Origin: Gentiana macrophylla
Taxonomy: Eukaryota > Streptophyta > Magnoliopsida > Gentianales > Gentianaceae
Direction: 5' to 3'
Assembly: GCA_026214975.1 (NCBI GenBank)
Contig: CM047808.1
Coordinates: 3,523,262 to 3,587,261 of the forward strand
DNA length: 64,000 bases
Below are positions 1 through 12,387 of this stretch, piece after piece (within the stretch, counting starts at the first letter, position 1; every line of letters starts with the position of its first letter). Both the position numbers and the translations under genes were made by a program. The notes under the pieces are model-generated. The model had not been told where the DNA came from, did not search any database, and saw nothing but the letters and a program-made list of their open reading frames with translations.

Positions 1-288
1 TTTCACATTTTTTTTAAAAATCAAATATTATTAATTCAAATCCAAAGTATATGTAATTAAAACAATGTCAAAAGGTTTAGTACCTCAAGACATCAGACCC
101 AATCTTATAAAACAAAGTCTAGCTAGGAGGTGTATCGGGATATTTCTGGACCGCCTTACAAACTTGAAGGACATAGACACAAAATAAGAACCAAGATCAT
201 GGCATGCAGTCGATGAATCATCAACCTATTAAAATCACCACTTCTTCAACTTCTAACATCAGTCGATGAATCAACCTATTAAAATCAG

Positions 289-495
289 CTACTTGAACAA
301 TCCGCCGTTTTGAAAGCGCCAGGGACACCCAGCCCACACTGCAGCAGGGATGGAATAGTCAAATTGTGTAAATATGAATTCTATATTTATGGTAAGTTTA
401 CATTATGAATAGTATAAAACAATAGTAACATTATATTGTTCTTGTATCTATTGCACTTACCCATGTCGGTATGTACAATGTGAGGCTGATCTTTG
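289..495 (-). CDS. possible last two exons of an unidentified minus-strand gene
   Basis: On the minus strand a 35-base segment (495-461) is preceded by a pyrimidine tract ending in AG and followed by GTAAGTGC, a strong donor. A second segment (338-289) follows CTGCTGCAG and reads in phase to a TAG. Joined, they read ...HIVHTDM|VWAGCPWRFQNGG... then stop. I do not recognise the protein, and no upstream exons could be traced before the copia insertion at 802. The splice signals are good but the coding evidence is short, so this may be chance. The region 1-288 would then be 3' UTR; it holds an imperfect direct repeat beginning CAGTCGATGAATCA near 208 and 261. Confidence 0.2.
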
Positions 496-801
496 CTTGA
501 AAAAAGGAAACAAAGATTTCCATTACACGTAAGTACGATATTGTCAACTGCATAAGTTGCTGAATACAGGTGACAGATCATTATTTAATTGGGAGGTTTC
601 AATTATTGATGGTGTTAGACAAACCGGAAAATTGTTAGGTGGTAAGTCCATGTTTGGGGAGTTATGGATGTACTGCTAGTTAATGAATCTGAATCGCACA
701 ATTTTCAACACATAATAAAACCGTATAGTTTAGAATCTTCCACGCAATAACATTATAAATATGGAGACATCACATTAATAATTACGCGGATAAACCCGCC
801 T

Positions 802-986
802 TGTTAAGTGAAATAATGACTAGAAAGTGCCAAGTGCCGGTAAATGATCGAGACATGTGTAGTAATGGATTAGATGGAATATTAGTTTGTTATGTTTTGG
901 ATAATATATTGTAATGGTGCATTAGTCACAGAAAACAAGTGAATGAATATTCAGAAAATCTAATCTATTATCTTCTCATTTTTTAC
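802..986 (+). repeat. 5' LTR of Copia-A
   Basis: Begins TGTTAAGTGAAATA and matches 12686-12870 almost base for base, with about ten substitutions. It ends in TTTTAC just before the primer-binding site. Confidence 0.9.
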
Positions 987-987
987 T

Positions 988-999
988 TGGTATCGGAGC
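988..999 (+). other. primer-binding site of Copia-A
   Basis: TGGTATCGGAGC differs at one base from TGGTATCAGAGC, the usual plant copia site complementary to initiator tRNA-Met. It lies 1-2 bases after the 5' LTR. Confidence 0.85.
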
Positions 1000-1003
1000 G
1001 GGA

Positions 1004-2292
1004 ATGGAGCATACCTCTGCTCCGCCACCTCCGGTGGTGGATCTTCCACCGGTTACCTCACAAACTCATCTCAGTGCCACTAGTGGTTTGGCTAATGCAC
1101 CAAACACCACTCGAATCTCAGCTACTCTTGTTACTACACCGATAAGAGCTGACCCAACTATCATGCTACCTCACCGCACTGATTCTTTCACCTTCAGTTT
1201 CCGACCACCATCATCCAGCTGGCCGACCACCTTCTCTTACTTGCCTTCATTCTCTATTGGCTCCACCAGTGCTCTGCCACCATATCCACCAAAACTACAT
1301 GGTTTATCTTCTCAGACCCCGTTTTCCGGCCACCTAAACCAACCAACGACCGTCAAATTGGACAGAAACAACTATCTCCTCCGGCGTTACACCATCTTAC
1401 CCGGTTGTTCGCGGTCACTGGCGGAAGATCACCTGTTTGATTACTTGCCCAAACCGCCAGAATTTCTTACTTATCCTGGGCCCGGTGGTGCTGTTCTCAC
1501 TAGCAATATTCCGAATTCAGCGTTTGCAGAATGGAACCAGATTGATCAGCTGCTTATGGGGTGGCTTCTGGGATCTATGACCGAACAGGCTCTGCTGGAG
1601 GTTCTGGGTTGTGACACCCATGCTCAGGTATGGAAAACTCTTGAAGATATCTTTAATAGTCGATCTGAAGCTCGCATGTTAGAATTCAAGGATGCCCGGA
1701 CCAAAACCACTAAAGGGACAAAGACTATGGCCGATTTTTTAGCTCTCATGAAGTCCTATCTTTGATAGTCTTGTCATTGCGAGTTATCAGTGTGTCGGTG
1801 AGCTTATCCTAACAACCTTGAGAGGTTTGGACAAGGAGTATAAAGCTGTTATTGTAAACATCACTGCTAGGGTTGGATCACTTACATGGTAGGAAGTGCA
1901 GTCCCAACTTATTACACATGAAAGGTTGATTGCCCGGTTCAACCCTACTCAAACTTTGGATACAAGTCATCCTACTACTCATCTAGCTGCAAAGGCCTCT
2001 CCTAGGCCAGATAACAGGTCTTCAAGTCAAAATCAGTCATCCAGAGGTAGAGGACAGTCCAGGGGAGGCAGATCTAGAGGTAGAGGTGGAGGTGGTAGAT
2101 GATCAAGTGCAGGATCAGCTGGAAGTGGAAATGGCACTGGTAGAGGCACAACTTGCCAAGTATGTGGCAAAGTTGGTCATACAACCAACATTTTCTGGCA
2201 TAGATATGAAGAGGACTTCAACAATACTGCAGGAAATTCACATGGAAATCAGAATCATAATCAACATCCTAGACAAGTCTCTGCATATCTAG
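1004..2292 (+). pseudogene. gag: Copia-A gag, broken
   Basis: The ATG at 1004 opens a frame with a proline-rich start and a gag core (residues about 110-250, with the TEQALLEV...VWKTLEDIF region typical of copia gag). An extra T near 1761-1763 shifts the frame. The next frame carries an in-frame TAG (1890), an arginine/glycine-rich RNA-binding stretch (about 2040-2100) and a TGA (2100). It then has a zinc knuckle starting at 2154 that reads CQVCGKVGHTTNIFW: the first two Cys and the His are present, but the final Cys position is Phe. The same frame runs on into protease. It could not yield an intact capsid protein. Confidence 0.85.
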
Positions 2293-2306
2293 CCACACCT
2301 CAGTCA

Positions 2307-3285
2307 GTGAGAGATCAATCTTGGTACATGGATAGTGGTGCTTCCAACCATGTCACCAATTACCTGAACAATCTGCATTTGAGCTCAAGTTATGCTGGTA
2401 ATGACACTTTAACTGTTGGTAGTGGTAAGAAACTGAGAATAGCTCACATTGGTAGTAGCCTTTTACACACACCACACACTAGCCTCACTTTAAATTCTAT
2501 GCTACATGTCCCTCACATTACTAATAATTTACTCAGCATTTCCAAACTTGCCAGTGATAACTCTGTATGTATTGAATTTAACTCATCTCATTGTTTTGTT
2601 AAGGATCTGACTACAGGGAGGACTCTTCTAGTAGGGGTACTTGATGAAGGCCTGTATAAGCTGACTACTGCTGCAAGCAGCTCTATTCACTCCAAATCCA
2701 CAACACCTCTCCCATCATGCGCTATGTCTTCCTTAGTCAGTACCAAGAGTCTAAGAATTGATGCCAATGTGGGGCACAATAGGTTAGGTCATCCATCCAA
2801 GAAGGTCTTAGACCATGTCTTATCCAGTTGTAATGTCTCTACTTGTAATGAATTGAAGTTCTGTGAAGCCTGCCAATTTGGCAAAGGCCATGCTTTACCT
2901 TATAATACTTTTGTTTCACATGCTGATTCTGTTCTTAACCTAATACATTATGACATTTGGGGTTCTGCCCCTCTAAAATCCATAACTGGCTACTCATACT
3001 ACATACACTTTATAGATGACCATTCCAGATTTACATGGATCTATCCCCTTAAACAAAAGTCAGATGCCTTATCTGCCTTTAAAGAGTTTAAATTAATGGT
3101 TAAAAATCAATTTGACACTAAAATCAAATGCATGCAAATAGATTGGGGAGGGGAATATAGAAGCCTAGTTCCAATCTTAAAAGACTCTGGAATCATCTTT
3201 AGATACCCCTGTCCTCATCTACATGAGCAAAATGGTAGGAGTGAAAGGAAACATAGGCATATTGTAGAACTGGGTCTCACCCTAC
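2307..3285 (+). pseudogene. pol: Copia-A pol part 1: protease and integrase, truncated by insertion
   Basis: The frame is open from the gag zinc knuckle. Aspartic protease motif DSGAS lies at residues 9-13 of the 2307 frame. The GAG-pre-integrase zinc site follows as HNRLGHPS ... CEACQFGK. The integrase core shows the three acidic positions in context: HYDIWGS, QIDWGGEY and QNGRSERKH. Coding stops abruptly at the TSD CCTAC (3281-3285), where the nested element begins. The reading resumes at 10349, so the integrase was intact at this point before insertion. This segment is the best-preserved part of Copia-A. Confidence 0.9.
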
Positions 3286-5003
3286 TGATGATGGTCAATT
3301 TACACCGTTAATTATCTAATTATTACCCCCGATTCTAGCTTAAATGGGATTTAAGTGGTTAATAATTAGTCGTCTCGTGCATAAATTACACCCGAACCGA
3401 GTTACGACTCGTTATTATGTAATTAGCCATTTTATTATATTATTTGATATTACAAGCCTTGTTTTATGGTTTATTTATAGTGTGCTTGATTCGGAAGCAA
3501 TTTAGCTGGACTTCGGAATGGATAAAAGCACCAAGACGGACCAGGGACGGACCAGGAAAGCGTAAAACGGCGGGCGCGAATCCTCGATCTCTGCTGGCGA
3601 GCCCCACTCTCTACCGCCAAATGAGTTGGCTAAATTATCCCTGCTTCTCCAGACGCGTTGCAGCGAGCCCTGCTCTAGCTGCCAGCGAGTTGGCTAAATT
3701 ATCCCTGCTTCTCCAGACGCGTTTTCTATATCGTTAGGGTTTAGGATTTACGAATTAGGTCGGCTGACGGCTATTTTAAGTCGGTTTTACAGCCTATATA
3801 AACTCCCTTTTATTAGTCAATTTGTACACATCAACTCATAACACAAATCCTCAGTTTCTCAGAGTAGTTTTTATACAAATTTCCAGCAGCAATAATGTGA
3901 GTTATTTGTATTTATTTCTTCTTTGTTCTTTGTAATTAAGTCCCCCCAATTGTTTTTTATCGTTTGAGGTTGTTCGTTCTTCACCGAACGATGTAGATCT
4001 ATGGGTACGATATGAGACAGTGTGGATTCCTTGTCTGTAAGGATCCACACGCCCAGATCTGTTATCCGGTGATCTATAGATGACTTTGGTATGATCGACA
4101 ATCGTGTGTCTAGTAGATCTATATAATTGCTTGTTGAATCTTTATTTTATCTGTTGAGAAACACTAAGATTTAGGTTTTCACCGCGTCAATCTAGCCACG
4201 TCTTTATGGTGTGATTGTCCACCTAGAATTTCTTATCTTAGTAGGTATGGCTACGGCTACGTTGCTCGTCTGTTTTAATTAGTGTATTATTAGGAAATAC
4301 CAATATAGGACTCCTAGGTCAGCTCATGAATTGATCTTCCGGGACTTTCAGCGAGATCTAGATCTGTTCTTTATTCGTGAATTGCATGCACCTAATTATA
4401 CGTAAGTCGTAGATTAACATGATACCTAAAAATTTAGTGTTAATGGGACGGATACTGATGTGATCGCCTAGGAAGTACGCCTAACCACAGGAATGTTGCC
4501 TAGGTGAGGAATACAGTTAATATCGGCATCCTTAGTTTTGTGAGCGTGCGAGTTATATGAGATGGAGGCCTACGAAGCGAAGTCACGTAATGTAGTACAG
4601 TGATCTAGATGGCCTAACCGGAGCTAGATCTAGTTTAGGGGATGACTCCCGTAGCAAATATAAAATAGATACGAATCGGATTAATAGTTGTCGAGTCTAG
4701 CTTAGTTATATAGAATCTCTAGATCCAAACGATAGCATAATAATTGAGGAGGTTAATTACGTTGTTTATGTGTTGTGTCGAGTCGAGTCCTTTATCTTTC
4801 TTGTCTTTCTTTGGTCGTAGACCGCCTTTGTGTCCTTGATATGAATAATTAATTGTTTGTATATAAATGATCCACAATTGGTTCCCTGTGGGATCGACCT
4901 TCATTCGCTATAGCCTATAGTTATACTACGATGGACCTAGTCCTCTTGCTAATATTGGTTTATGGTGGTCAAGTATTTTATATATCACTTGATCTCGTCA
5001 TCA
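3286..5003 (+). repeat. 5' LTR of the nested LARD-like element
   Basis: Matches 8696-10343 throughout. It is longer because of a 66-base tandem duplication at about 3597-3728 that the 3' LTR lacks. A TATA box is visible as CTATATAAAC near 3794. Confidence 0.92.
3793..3802 (+). promoter_or_regulatory. TATA box in the LARD 5' LTR
   Basis: CCTATATAAA sits in the middle of the LTR; the 3' LTR has the same box near 9142-9151. Transcription would start about 30 bases downstream, giving the R region of the element. Confidence 0.6.
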
Positions 5004-5009
5004 AGTTTT

Positions 5010-5027
5010 TGGCGCCGTTGCCGGGGA
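5010..5027 (+). other. primer-binding site of the LARD-like element
   Basis: TGGCGCCGTTGCCGGGGA, the site (tRNA-Asp type) typical of Athila and related plant Ty3/gypsy elements. It occurs again at 44632-44650 in the coding gypsy element of this window. Confidence 0.85.
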
Positions 5028-8000
5028 ACCAACGGTCAATTTTATATATAATAATTTTTTATTCATGTCAAGTTTTCTGTTTTAGAGTCTGTTTTTACGT
5101 TTTTGAGTCCCTCTGGTTGTCTGCTCTGTGTAAAATTCGGAATCTGAAGCAATGGTTTCGTTTCGAGGCGCCTCTCGAGCCTGAGGTTCTATTTTCTAGG
5201 ACTTCGCGTGTCTGTTTATCTCCGTATGTTTAATCCGTAGGTCTGATAGCAGCATGAGAAACCATGTTAAAATAAGTCTACGGTCCGTTTTGTTTTTGTT
5301 TTTCTTCTGTTTGTAGAAACCAGAGAAACAACAATCCGAGTCAGGAATTTTTCGCGGGGGCTGAGAAAATAACCCAGCAACATGTGGAATTACTACTCTA
5401 CGTTGGGAAAAGTTATGGAGGCATTACTCTAAGCACCAAGATGGCTCTGAAAAAAATAAAGAATTAAAAGGCTCGATTTCTTCATGGTATAATGTTGAAG
5501 GCAAGGTATTACCTTTTTTTTTGCTTATATTTTACTAACTTTTGGTTTTTTTTTGAGCATAAGTTAGCCTATACATGAACCTGAATATGAATCTTAGCCC
5601 GGAGTGAGTTTAAAAGATTAATTTTATTAGTGTCGCAGTTACGCCCCAAATCTGTCTCTCATCCCAGAGGTGTAAGGAAACATGTAGTAGTTGAAGGAAA
5701 CATCGAATAAAGAGTTCCTCGTAGTTACATCAAAATCTCGTTGTCTATGCATGAGATTGCTTCTACTGGCCATGGGAGCAACAATTTGTGTAGTTTTTAA
5801 GAATTCTCAATCTAAAGAAGACGTTGAGTTTTGAGAGAGCATAATGAAGCAGCATTATAGAGGATATGATTAAAATGGGTCCCTAGGACTAAATCTTCTT
5901 AGAATTCACTAGTTCCTAAAACAAGAGCCGAGGTAAGAGCTTTGTATAAATGGTATGGATAAATGTCGTTTCCTAGGTCTCACAACCAAGGGAAGGATAT
6001 TAATCCGCAAAAGCGATGAGCCCACCTCATATAGTGCTCGAGGGGTCAATATCTGGCGATCCAAGAATGATAACTGATAAGGATAATTTTTGGAAAGTCG
6101 AGCTGAGGACTTTAAACTCAGAACTACTTCTTTAAAACCCTTAGGATTTCTTTTTTAGGTTTTGTTTTCTTTGAGTCAAATAAGAGTAACGTGACATATG
6201 TTGAGGTTTTTTATTTTGCCGTGTTCCGATGGCCATTAGGCTAAGGATGTGCAAAACTTTTTACTCAATATAGGCCACGTGAAGTAGAGTTCGTGAGAGA
6301 GTCGAGAAATTGCTAAAGAAAATGAAATTTAGCAATCAACCTTAAGATGGAAGCATTAAGAGAACTTGAGAATACATGAAAATGTAACAGAGAATGATTG
6401 GTGCGAACAAGAACGCTTTTTGGTCAACTCCCAAAACTTTTTAGAATGGCGATCCGAGTGAAAATCCAAAGTTGTGTGCAATTCGTTCTGCAACTATCCT
6501 TATCCTTTCCTTTGTACCTTTTCACCCTTCAACCTTTTCTATTCTCTCACCAATCTGTCTCACAATTCACATTTCTAACCATTCTTTCATCCCCTCTCTT
6601 TCTTTCCATCTATTTCACTCTCCCACCCCAACCCAATCCCTTAACCAATTTCAACCCACCCATAATCACAATTTCTTACCCACCCTTTATCTTTTCTTAC
6701 CATCCTTATGTATATCTTTTTCTAAACCCATCATACTCTCAACCTCCATTTTGTTTACATAATACCCTTGTGTTGCGGAATTAGAAATATTGGTAGGTTT
6801 TAATGATTATATTTTATCATTTTGGTTTTCATGATCCTAGCTGGGGTAAGTGTAGCTCTAAACCTAGCTAGATTTTATAAGTTTTTGGTTAGATCGAAAA
6901 AAAAAACAACTTCTCTTTCTGCCGGAAGATTTCCATTTCACAATTTTTCTGACCATTCCGGCACATATAAATAATGAGTTTTGTTCTAAAATATCACACC
7001 GATCTGACCTTGTTGATGACGTTGAGAACGTCTACATGCTAAATTGGGTGATTAGTAATTTCGAGGAGTAGCTACATCTCCCTACGTTGTTGATATCCAA
7101 TCCAAGCGAGAAGTTTCTGCGCTAAGTATTTGATTTTATCTTTAGCCAATAGGTCACACCCAATCTGTTATTCCTTACCAAGTTTCTCTTTAACACTGGT
7201 TTGAATACCTTGTCGATCCAGTCCACCTCGTGTTTTTCCACATGAGGTAATGCTTTTTGATCTTTGTCTTCTCCACCCGGTTTCAAGAATATTTATGTGG
7301 TGGAGGATATCGATGAAGACTATAATCTTTCGTTGATTGTTTTTTCTTTCTATTTAGTAATTTTCCTTTTGAGTCTATATATATCCTTTTTCTTATTCGT
7401 TTTAGAATTCGTGTCTGAACGAGTAGTTTTAATGTTATAAAATAAACATTGTAAGGGCTTAAACATCGGTGTAAGGTTTATTTTATTACTTTTACTGCCC
7501 CTTTTTGATTATTACTTTTTATGGGCTAACGCTGTAACGAGTTTCGAGCTTTGTTGAAGATTTGTTTTGCAGTGATATATCTCTTGTTAGTTCCAAGGTC
7601 TATCTATGTACCCCGAAGTTCATCGACTTGTTCCACTTCAGCGCTTGACCGAAGCTAAGTTCATATGCTTTACTTTCTTTTTATGCATTGAGGACAATGC
7701 ATCGTTTAAGTGGGGGGTACACGAGTCACTTAGCTTCCGTAGATCAAATAATTAATAAATGTGTAAAAATTAAAATTTTAAGCAAGAATCACATTTCCTT
7801 TTGTGAAAACCGAGCATGTATAGATAATGAAATAAGCTCTTAAGCGTAATTATAACTTATTTTTGCCATGCTATCTTTAGAATTGTTTAGTAAATATCAT
7901 ATCTTATTTGTGTGAGTAGTTTTGTATTAAACATATATTTTGTCGTGGAATCAACCTCTTTAAGCACATATAACTTAAATGCTAAGTCCGAAAGGTTAGA

Positions 8001-8695
8001 TAAGAAATTATTTTTTCCGGAAGGTTAAAACAGGAACTACTTGACTTTGTGATTACTTCTTGCCATACTTCCGATAAGGCTAATATCGATGATAGTGAAG
8101 CAAAAACCGGGCAAGAAAAAACAGGATTTGGTTTATAAAATAAAGAAAAAAAAAAGAGAAATTATGAGCATTTAGGTTAGAGACTGCTAAACCGATGGAG
8201 CATAAGATGCACGGTTGTAAAACAAGGCAGTAGGGTAGCAAGTCCGTGTAGATTTGAAGGTCGTTGCTTGCTAGGCACCCACCATTGCAAGTTACTGTCC
8301 CTAGAATCAACGCGGCCCTGGCAAAGAAACAAACGTGAACTGAGAAAAGTTTCTTGGTTTCCAAATCCGCCCCGCTTCACTAGAATCTGGTATTACACCT
8401 GTATTATTTGTTAACGATAAGGAGGCGTCACAAAGTTTTGAGTGGTGAAAGTTGCATCTAGAGGACATTATAATTCGAATCTCTCTATTTCAAATACTCT
8501 GCATGACGGTTATATCACACACACGTTGATTCAATGATGAAATAGTGTGGTTAATGCCTAACTGACAAACGTATTTGCTATTTTATTTACTTTGGAATTT
8601 TGAATGAGCCTGCTATCAATTAGTAAATTATGTTTCGGTGGTTCTTTCGCCTTCTGTGTTTGCTAGGGACGATCAAAGGCTAAGTGGAGGGTAGT
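5028..8695 (+). other. non-coding interior of the LARD-like element
   Basis: No retroelement domain can be read in any frame. The open frames around 6398-6784 are by-products of a pyrimidine-rich, purine-poor stretch (about 6480-6770). A box reading GAGGACAATGCATCGTTTAA followed by GTGGGGGG lies at about 7690-7717. The same kind of box closes the coding gypsy element near 50985. A purine tract GTGGAGGGTAG (about 8684-8694) abuts the 3' LTR and is the likely plus-strand primer. Confidence 0.7.
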
Positions 8696-10343
8696 TGATG
8701 ATGGTCAATTTACACCGTTAATTATCTAATTATTACCCCCGATTCTAGCTTAAATGGGCTTTAAGTGGTTAATAATTAGTCGTCTCGTGCATAAATTACT
8801 CCCGAACCGAGTTACGACTCGTTATTATGTAATTAGCCATTTTATTATATTATTTGATATTACAAGCCTTGTTTTATGGTTTATTTATAGTGGGCTTGAT
8901 TCGGAAGCAATTTAGCTGGACTTCGGAGTGGATAAAAGCACCAAGACGGACCAGGGACGGACCAGGCAAAGCAGAAAACGGCCCACGCGAATCCTCAGGC
9001 TCATTAGCAATGAGCCCCGCTCTCATTTGCCAAATGAGTTGGCTAAATTATCCCTGCTTCTCCAGACGCATTTTCTATCTCGTTAGGGTTTAGGATTTAC
9101 GAATTAGGTCGGCTGATGGCTATTCTAAGTCGGTTTTATAGCCTATATAAACTCCCTTTTATTAGTCAATTTGTACACATCAACTCATAACACAAATCCT
9201 CAGTTTCTCAGAGTAGTTTTTATACAAATTTCCAGCAGCAATAATGTGAGTTATTTGTATTTATTTCCTCTTTGTTCTTTGTAATTAAGTCCCCCCCCAA
9301 TTGTTGTTTATCGTTAGAGGTTGTTCGTTCTTCACCGAACGATGTAGATCTAAGGGTACGATATGAGGCAGTGGGGATTCCTTGTCTATAAGGATCCACA
9401 CGCCCAAATCTGTTATCCGGTGATCTATAGATGACTTTGGTATGATCGACAATCGTGTTTTTAGTAGATCTATATAATTTCTTGTTGAATCTCTATTTTA
9501 TCCGTTACGTATAGAGAAACGCTAAGATTTAGATTTTCGCCGCATCAATCTAGCCACGTCTTTATGGTGTGATTGTCCACCTAGAATTAGCGTATGGCTA
9601 CGGCTACGTTGCTCGTCTGTTTTAATTAGCGTATTATTAGGAAATACCAATATAGGACTCCTAGGTCGGCTCATGAATTGATCTTCCGGGACTTTCAGCG
9701 AGATCTAGATCTGTTCTGTATTCGGGAATTGCATGCACCTAATTATACGTAAGTCGTAGATTAAAATGATAACTAAAAAGTTAGTGTTAATGGGACGGAG
9801 ACTGATGCGATCGCCTAGTAAGTACGCCTAACCACATGCATGTTGCATAGGTGAGGAATACGGTTAATATCGGCATCCCTAGTTTTGTGAGCGTGCGAGT
9901 TATATGAGATGGAGGCCTACGAAGCGAAGTCACGTAATGTAGCACAGTGATCTAGATGGCCTAACCGGAGCTAGATCTAGTTTAGGGGATGACTCCCGTA
10001 GCCAATATAAAATAGATACGAATCGGATTAATAGTTGTCGAGTCTAGCTTAGTTATATAGAATCTCTAGATCCAAACGATAACTTAATAATTGGGGAGGT
10101 TAATTACGTTGTTTATGTGTTGTGTCGAATCGAGTCCTTTATCTTTCTTGTCTTTCGTTGGTCGTAGACCGCCTTTGTGTCCTTGATATGAATAATTAAT
10201 TGTTTGTATATAAATGATCCACAATTGGTTCCCTGTGGGATCGACCTTGATTCGCTATAGCTATACTACGATGGACCTAGTCCTCTTGCTAGTATTGGTT
10301 TATGGTGGTCAAGTATTTTATATATCACTTGATCTTGTCATCG
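8696..10343 (+). repeat. 3' LTR of the nested LARD-like element
   Basis: Starts TGATGATGG and ends GTCATCG, where the 5' LTR has GTCATCA. It is followed directly by the TSD copy CCTAC and the resumed copia integrase. Confidence 0.92.
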
Positions 10344-10348
10344 CCTAC

Positions 10349-12385
10349 TAGCTCAAGCTTCCATGCCCTTAAGATTCTGGTGGGATGCCTTTAAACATTG
10401 TGTGACTCTCATTAACATACTTCCCTCATCTGTGCTTCATTTCAAATCACCATTTGAAACCCTTTATCACACCAAACCTGATTACTCTATGCATAGGGTG
10501 TTTGGATGTGCTTGCTACCCCCATCTCAGACCCTACCACAACCATAAGTTCAACTTTTGCTCATCTAGATGTGTGTATCTAGGAACTTCCACTGATCATA
10601 AAGGCCACCTATGTCTCTCTGAGTCTGGTAGAGTCTATATTACCAGGAATGTGACCTTCAATGAAGTCTCATTTCCCTTTCATGATGGTTTATCTCAAGG
10701 TCCTCATAGGTCTGTGTAATCTGATCCTTCCACATCCAACTTCTTCCCTGCCTTTCCTCCCTCATTCCCCTACCAACAAAGCAGCAACAGTAGCTATGAC
10801 AGTTCAGGGCATTCACCATCACCAAGTGCACCTACTTCCTCACACACATCCTCTTCCTCTTCAGGGGGGAACACACAACACAACACTCACCATCACCACA
10901 CAGTCCCACATTACCATAAAGCTCACTATAAAACTCCCCTATGAATACATCACTGAAGGTTCACTCACATTCACCTGTTAGCAATGATACACATGAAGAA
11001 GAAGAGCATGTTGCTTCTTCAACTCAAGCCCCTCCTGTCACCTCCACAAACACTAGACCTAACCCATCCATGTCAAAGAACACTACTACTCACCAGATGC
11101 AAACAATTTCCAAGAGTGGGATCTTTAAACCCAAAACCTACACTGCCACCGCCAGACCACTCACAGATTCTCATCCTACTGAACCTGTTAAAGTGTCAGA
11201 GGCCTTAGCTATACCACAATGGAAGCTTGCTATAGAAGAGGAATATAATGCCTTGTTGAGAAATGGAACTTGAGAGCTGGGTCCACCTAACACAAAGCAA
11301 CAGCTGGTGGACAACAAATGGATTTTCAAGCTGAAATTGAATCCTGATGGATCTGTCCTGAAATATAAGGCAAGACTGGTTGCCAAAGGATTCTTACAAG
11401 CCTATGGGGTCAACTTCACTGAAACATTCAGTCCAGTGGCAAAGGCATCAACCATCAGAGTTATTATAGCCATAGCAGTCACACTAAACTGGAGTATAAG
11501 ACAAGTGGATATTAACAATGCTTTCCTGAATGGCCCACTCAATGAAACTGTAATATGCCCCAACCTGAAGGGATTGTAGATGCAGCAAAACCAACATATG
11601 TGTGTAGACTCAAGAAGGCTCTCTATGGGTTGAGACAAGCTCCTAGGGCATGGTTGCCCTTAGAAACCAGACAACTCCCTATTCATATTCAGAAAGGAAA
11701 AAACACTATTGTATGTGTTGGTTTATGTTGATGACATACTAGTTACAGTCAACTGCAACCCTCTGATTCAAAGGTTCATTCAAGTCTTACACTCAACTTT
11801 TGCCTTGAAGGACCTTGGGGATCTGTCCCACTCCTTGGGAATGGAAGCACATAGGGACAATACTGGACTCTACCTCACACAGAAAACATTATGCCACACG
11901 GCTCCTTAAGAGAATGAACATGGAGCATGTCAAACCTTGCCCCACACCTATGGTTGCAGGTAGGCATTATGAGCAGGATCATGGCACTCCCATGGCCAAT
12001 CCTAGCCTGTACAGGAGTGCCATAGGAGGATTACAGTATCTGACCCTTACTAGGCCAGACATCAAATATGCAGTAAATGCTCTCAGCCAGTTCATGCAGT
12101 GTCCTACAGATGTGCATTGGAATGCCCTCAAAAGACTGCTGAGGTTTGTGAAAGGGATTGTTGATCAGGGCTTGCACTTTACGCCTGGCCTTACTTTACA
12201 TGTTAATAGTTATTCTGATGCAGACTGTGCTTGTGATGAATCAGACAGGAAATCCACAGGAGGTTATTATGTGTATATGGGTAATTCACTAGTATCCAGG
12301 AGTTCCAAAAAGCAGAATGTAGTGTCCAGATCAAGTGCTGAGTCAGAGTACAGATCACTAGCAAATCTGTCCTCTGAACTCCAGT
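10349..12385 (+). pseudogene. pol: Copia-A pol part 2: integrase end, reverse transcriptase, RNase H
   Basis: From 10363 the frame reads the integrase C-terminal part (FWWDAFKHCVTLIN, VFGCACYPHLRPY) and a proline/serine/histidine-rich linker with stops. Reverse transcriptase starts near 11200: KYKARLVAKGF, ETFSPVAK, DINNAFLNG, then YVDDILV (11724 on). The segment between the [12 protein letters not shown] region and YVDD is partly deleted. RNase H follows with YSDADCACD and SRSSAESEYRSL. Breaks include TGA (11271), a frameshift near 11550, a frameshift near 11885 and TAG (12385). The frame continues past 12388 to the C-terminus. Confidence 0.88.
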
Positions 12386-12387
12386 AG

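Larger units (their letters stand above)
3286..10343. mobile_element. non-autonomous gypsy-type LTR element (LARD-like) nested in Copia-A
   Basis: LTRs of 1718 and 1648 bases enclose 3.7 kb without any gag or pol reading frame. It starts TGATGATGG, and its left LTR ends ATCA. It carries a TGGCGCCGTTGCCGGGGA primer site and a purine-rich tract before the 3' LTR. A 5-bp TSD, CCTAC, occurs at 3281-3285 and 10344-10348. Large LTRs with a long non-coding interior fit the LARD class, which needs proteins in trans. By eye the LTRs differ at about four positions in their first 270 bases, so the insertion is recent. Orientation, from primer site to purine tract, is plus. Confidence 0.92.

Noticed and set aside
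6398..6784. 128-residue open frame in the LARD interior
   Set aside because: Sequence is pyrimidine-rich, the translation is a low-complexity F/L/S/P string and an overlapping frame is equally open. No domain.
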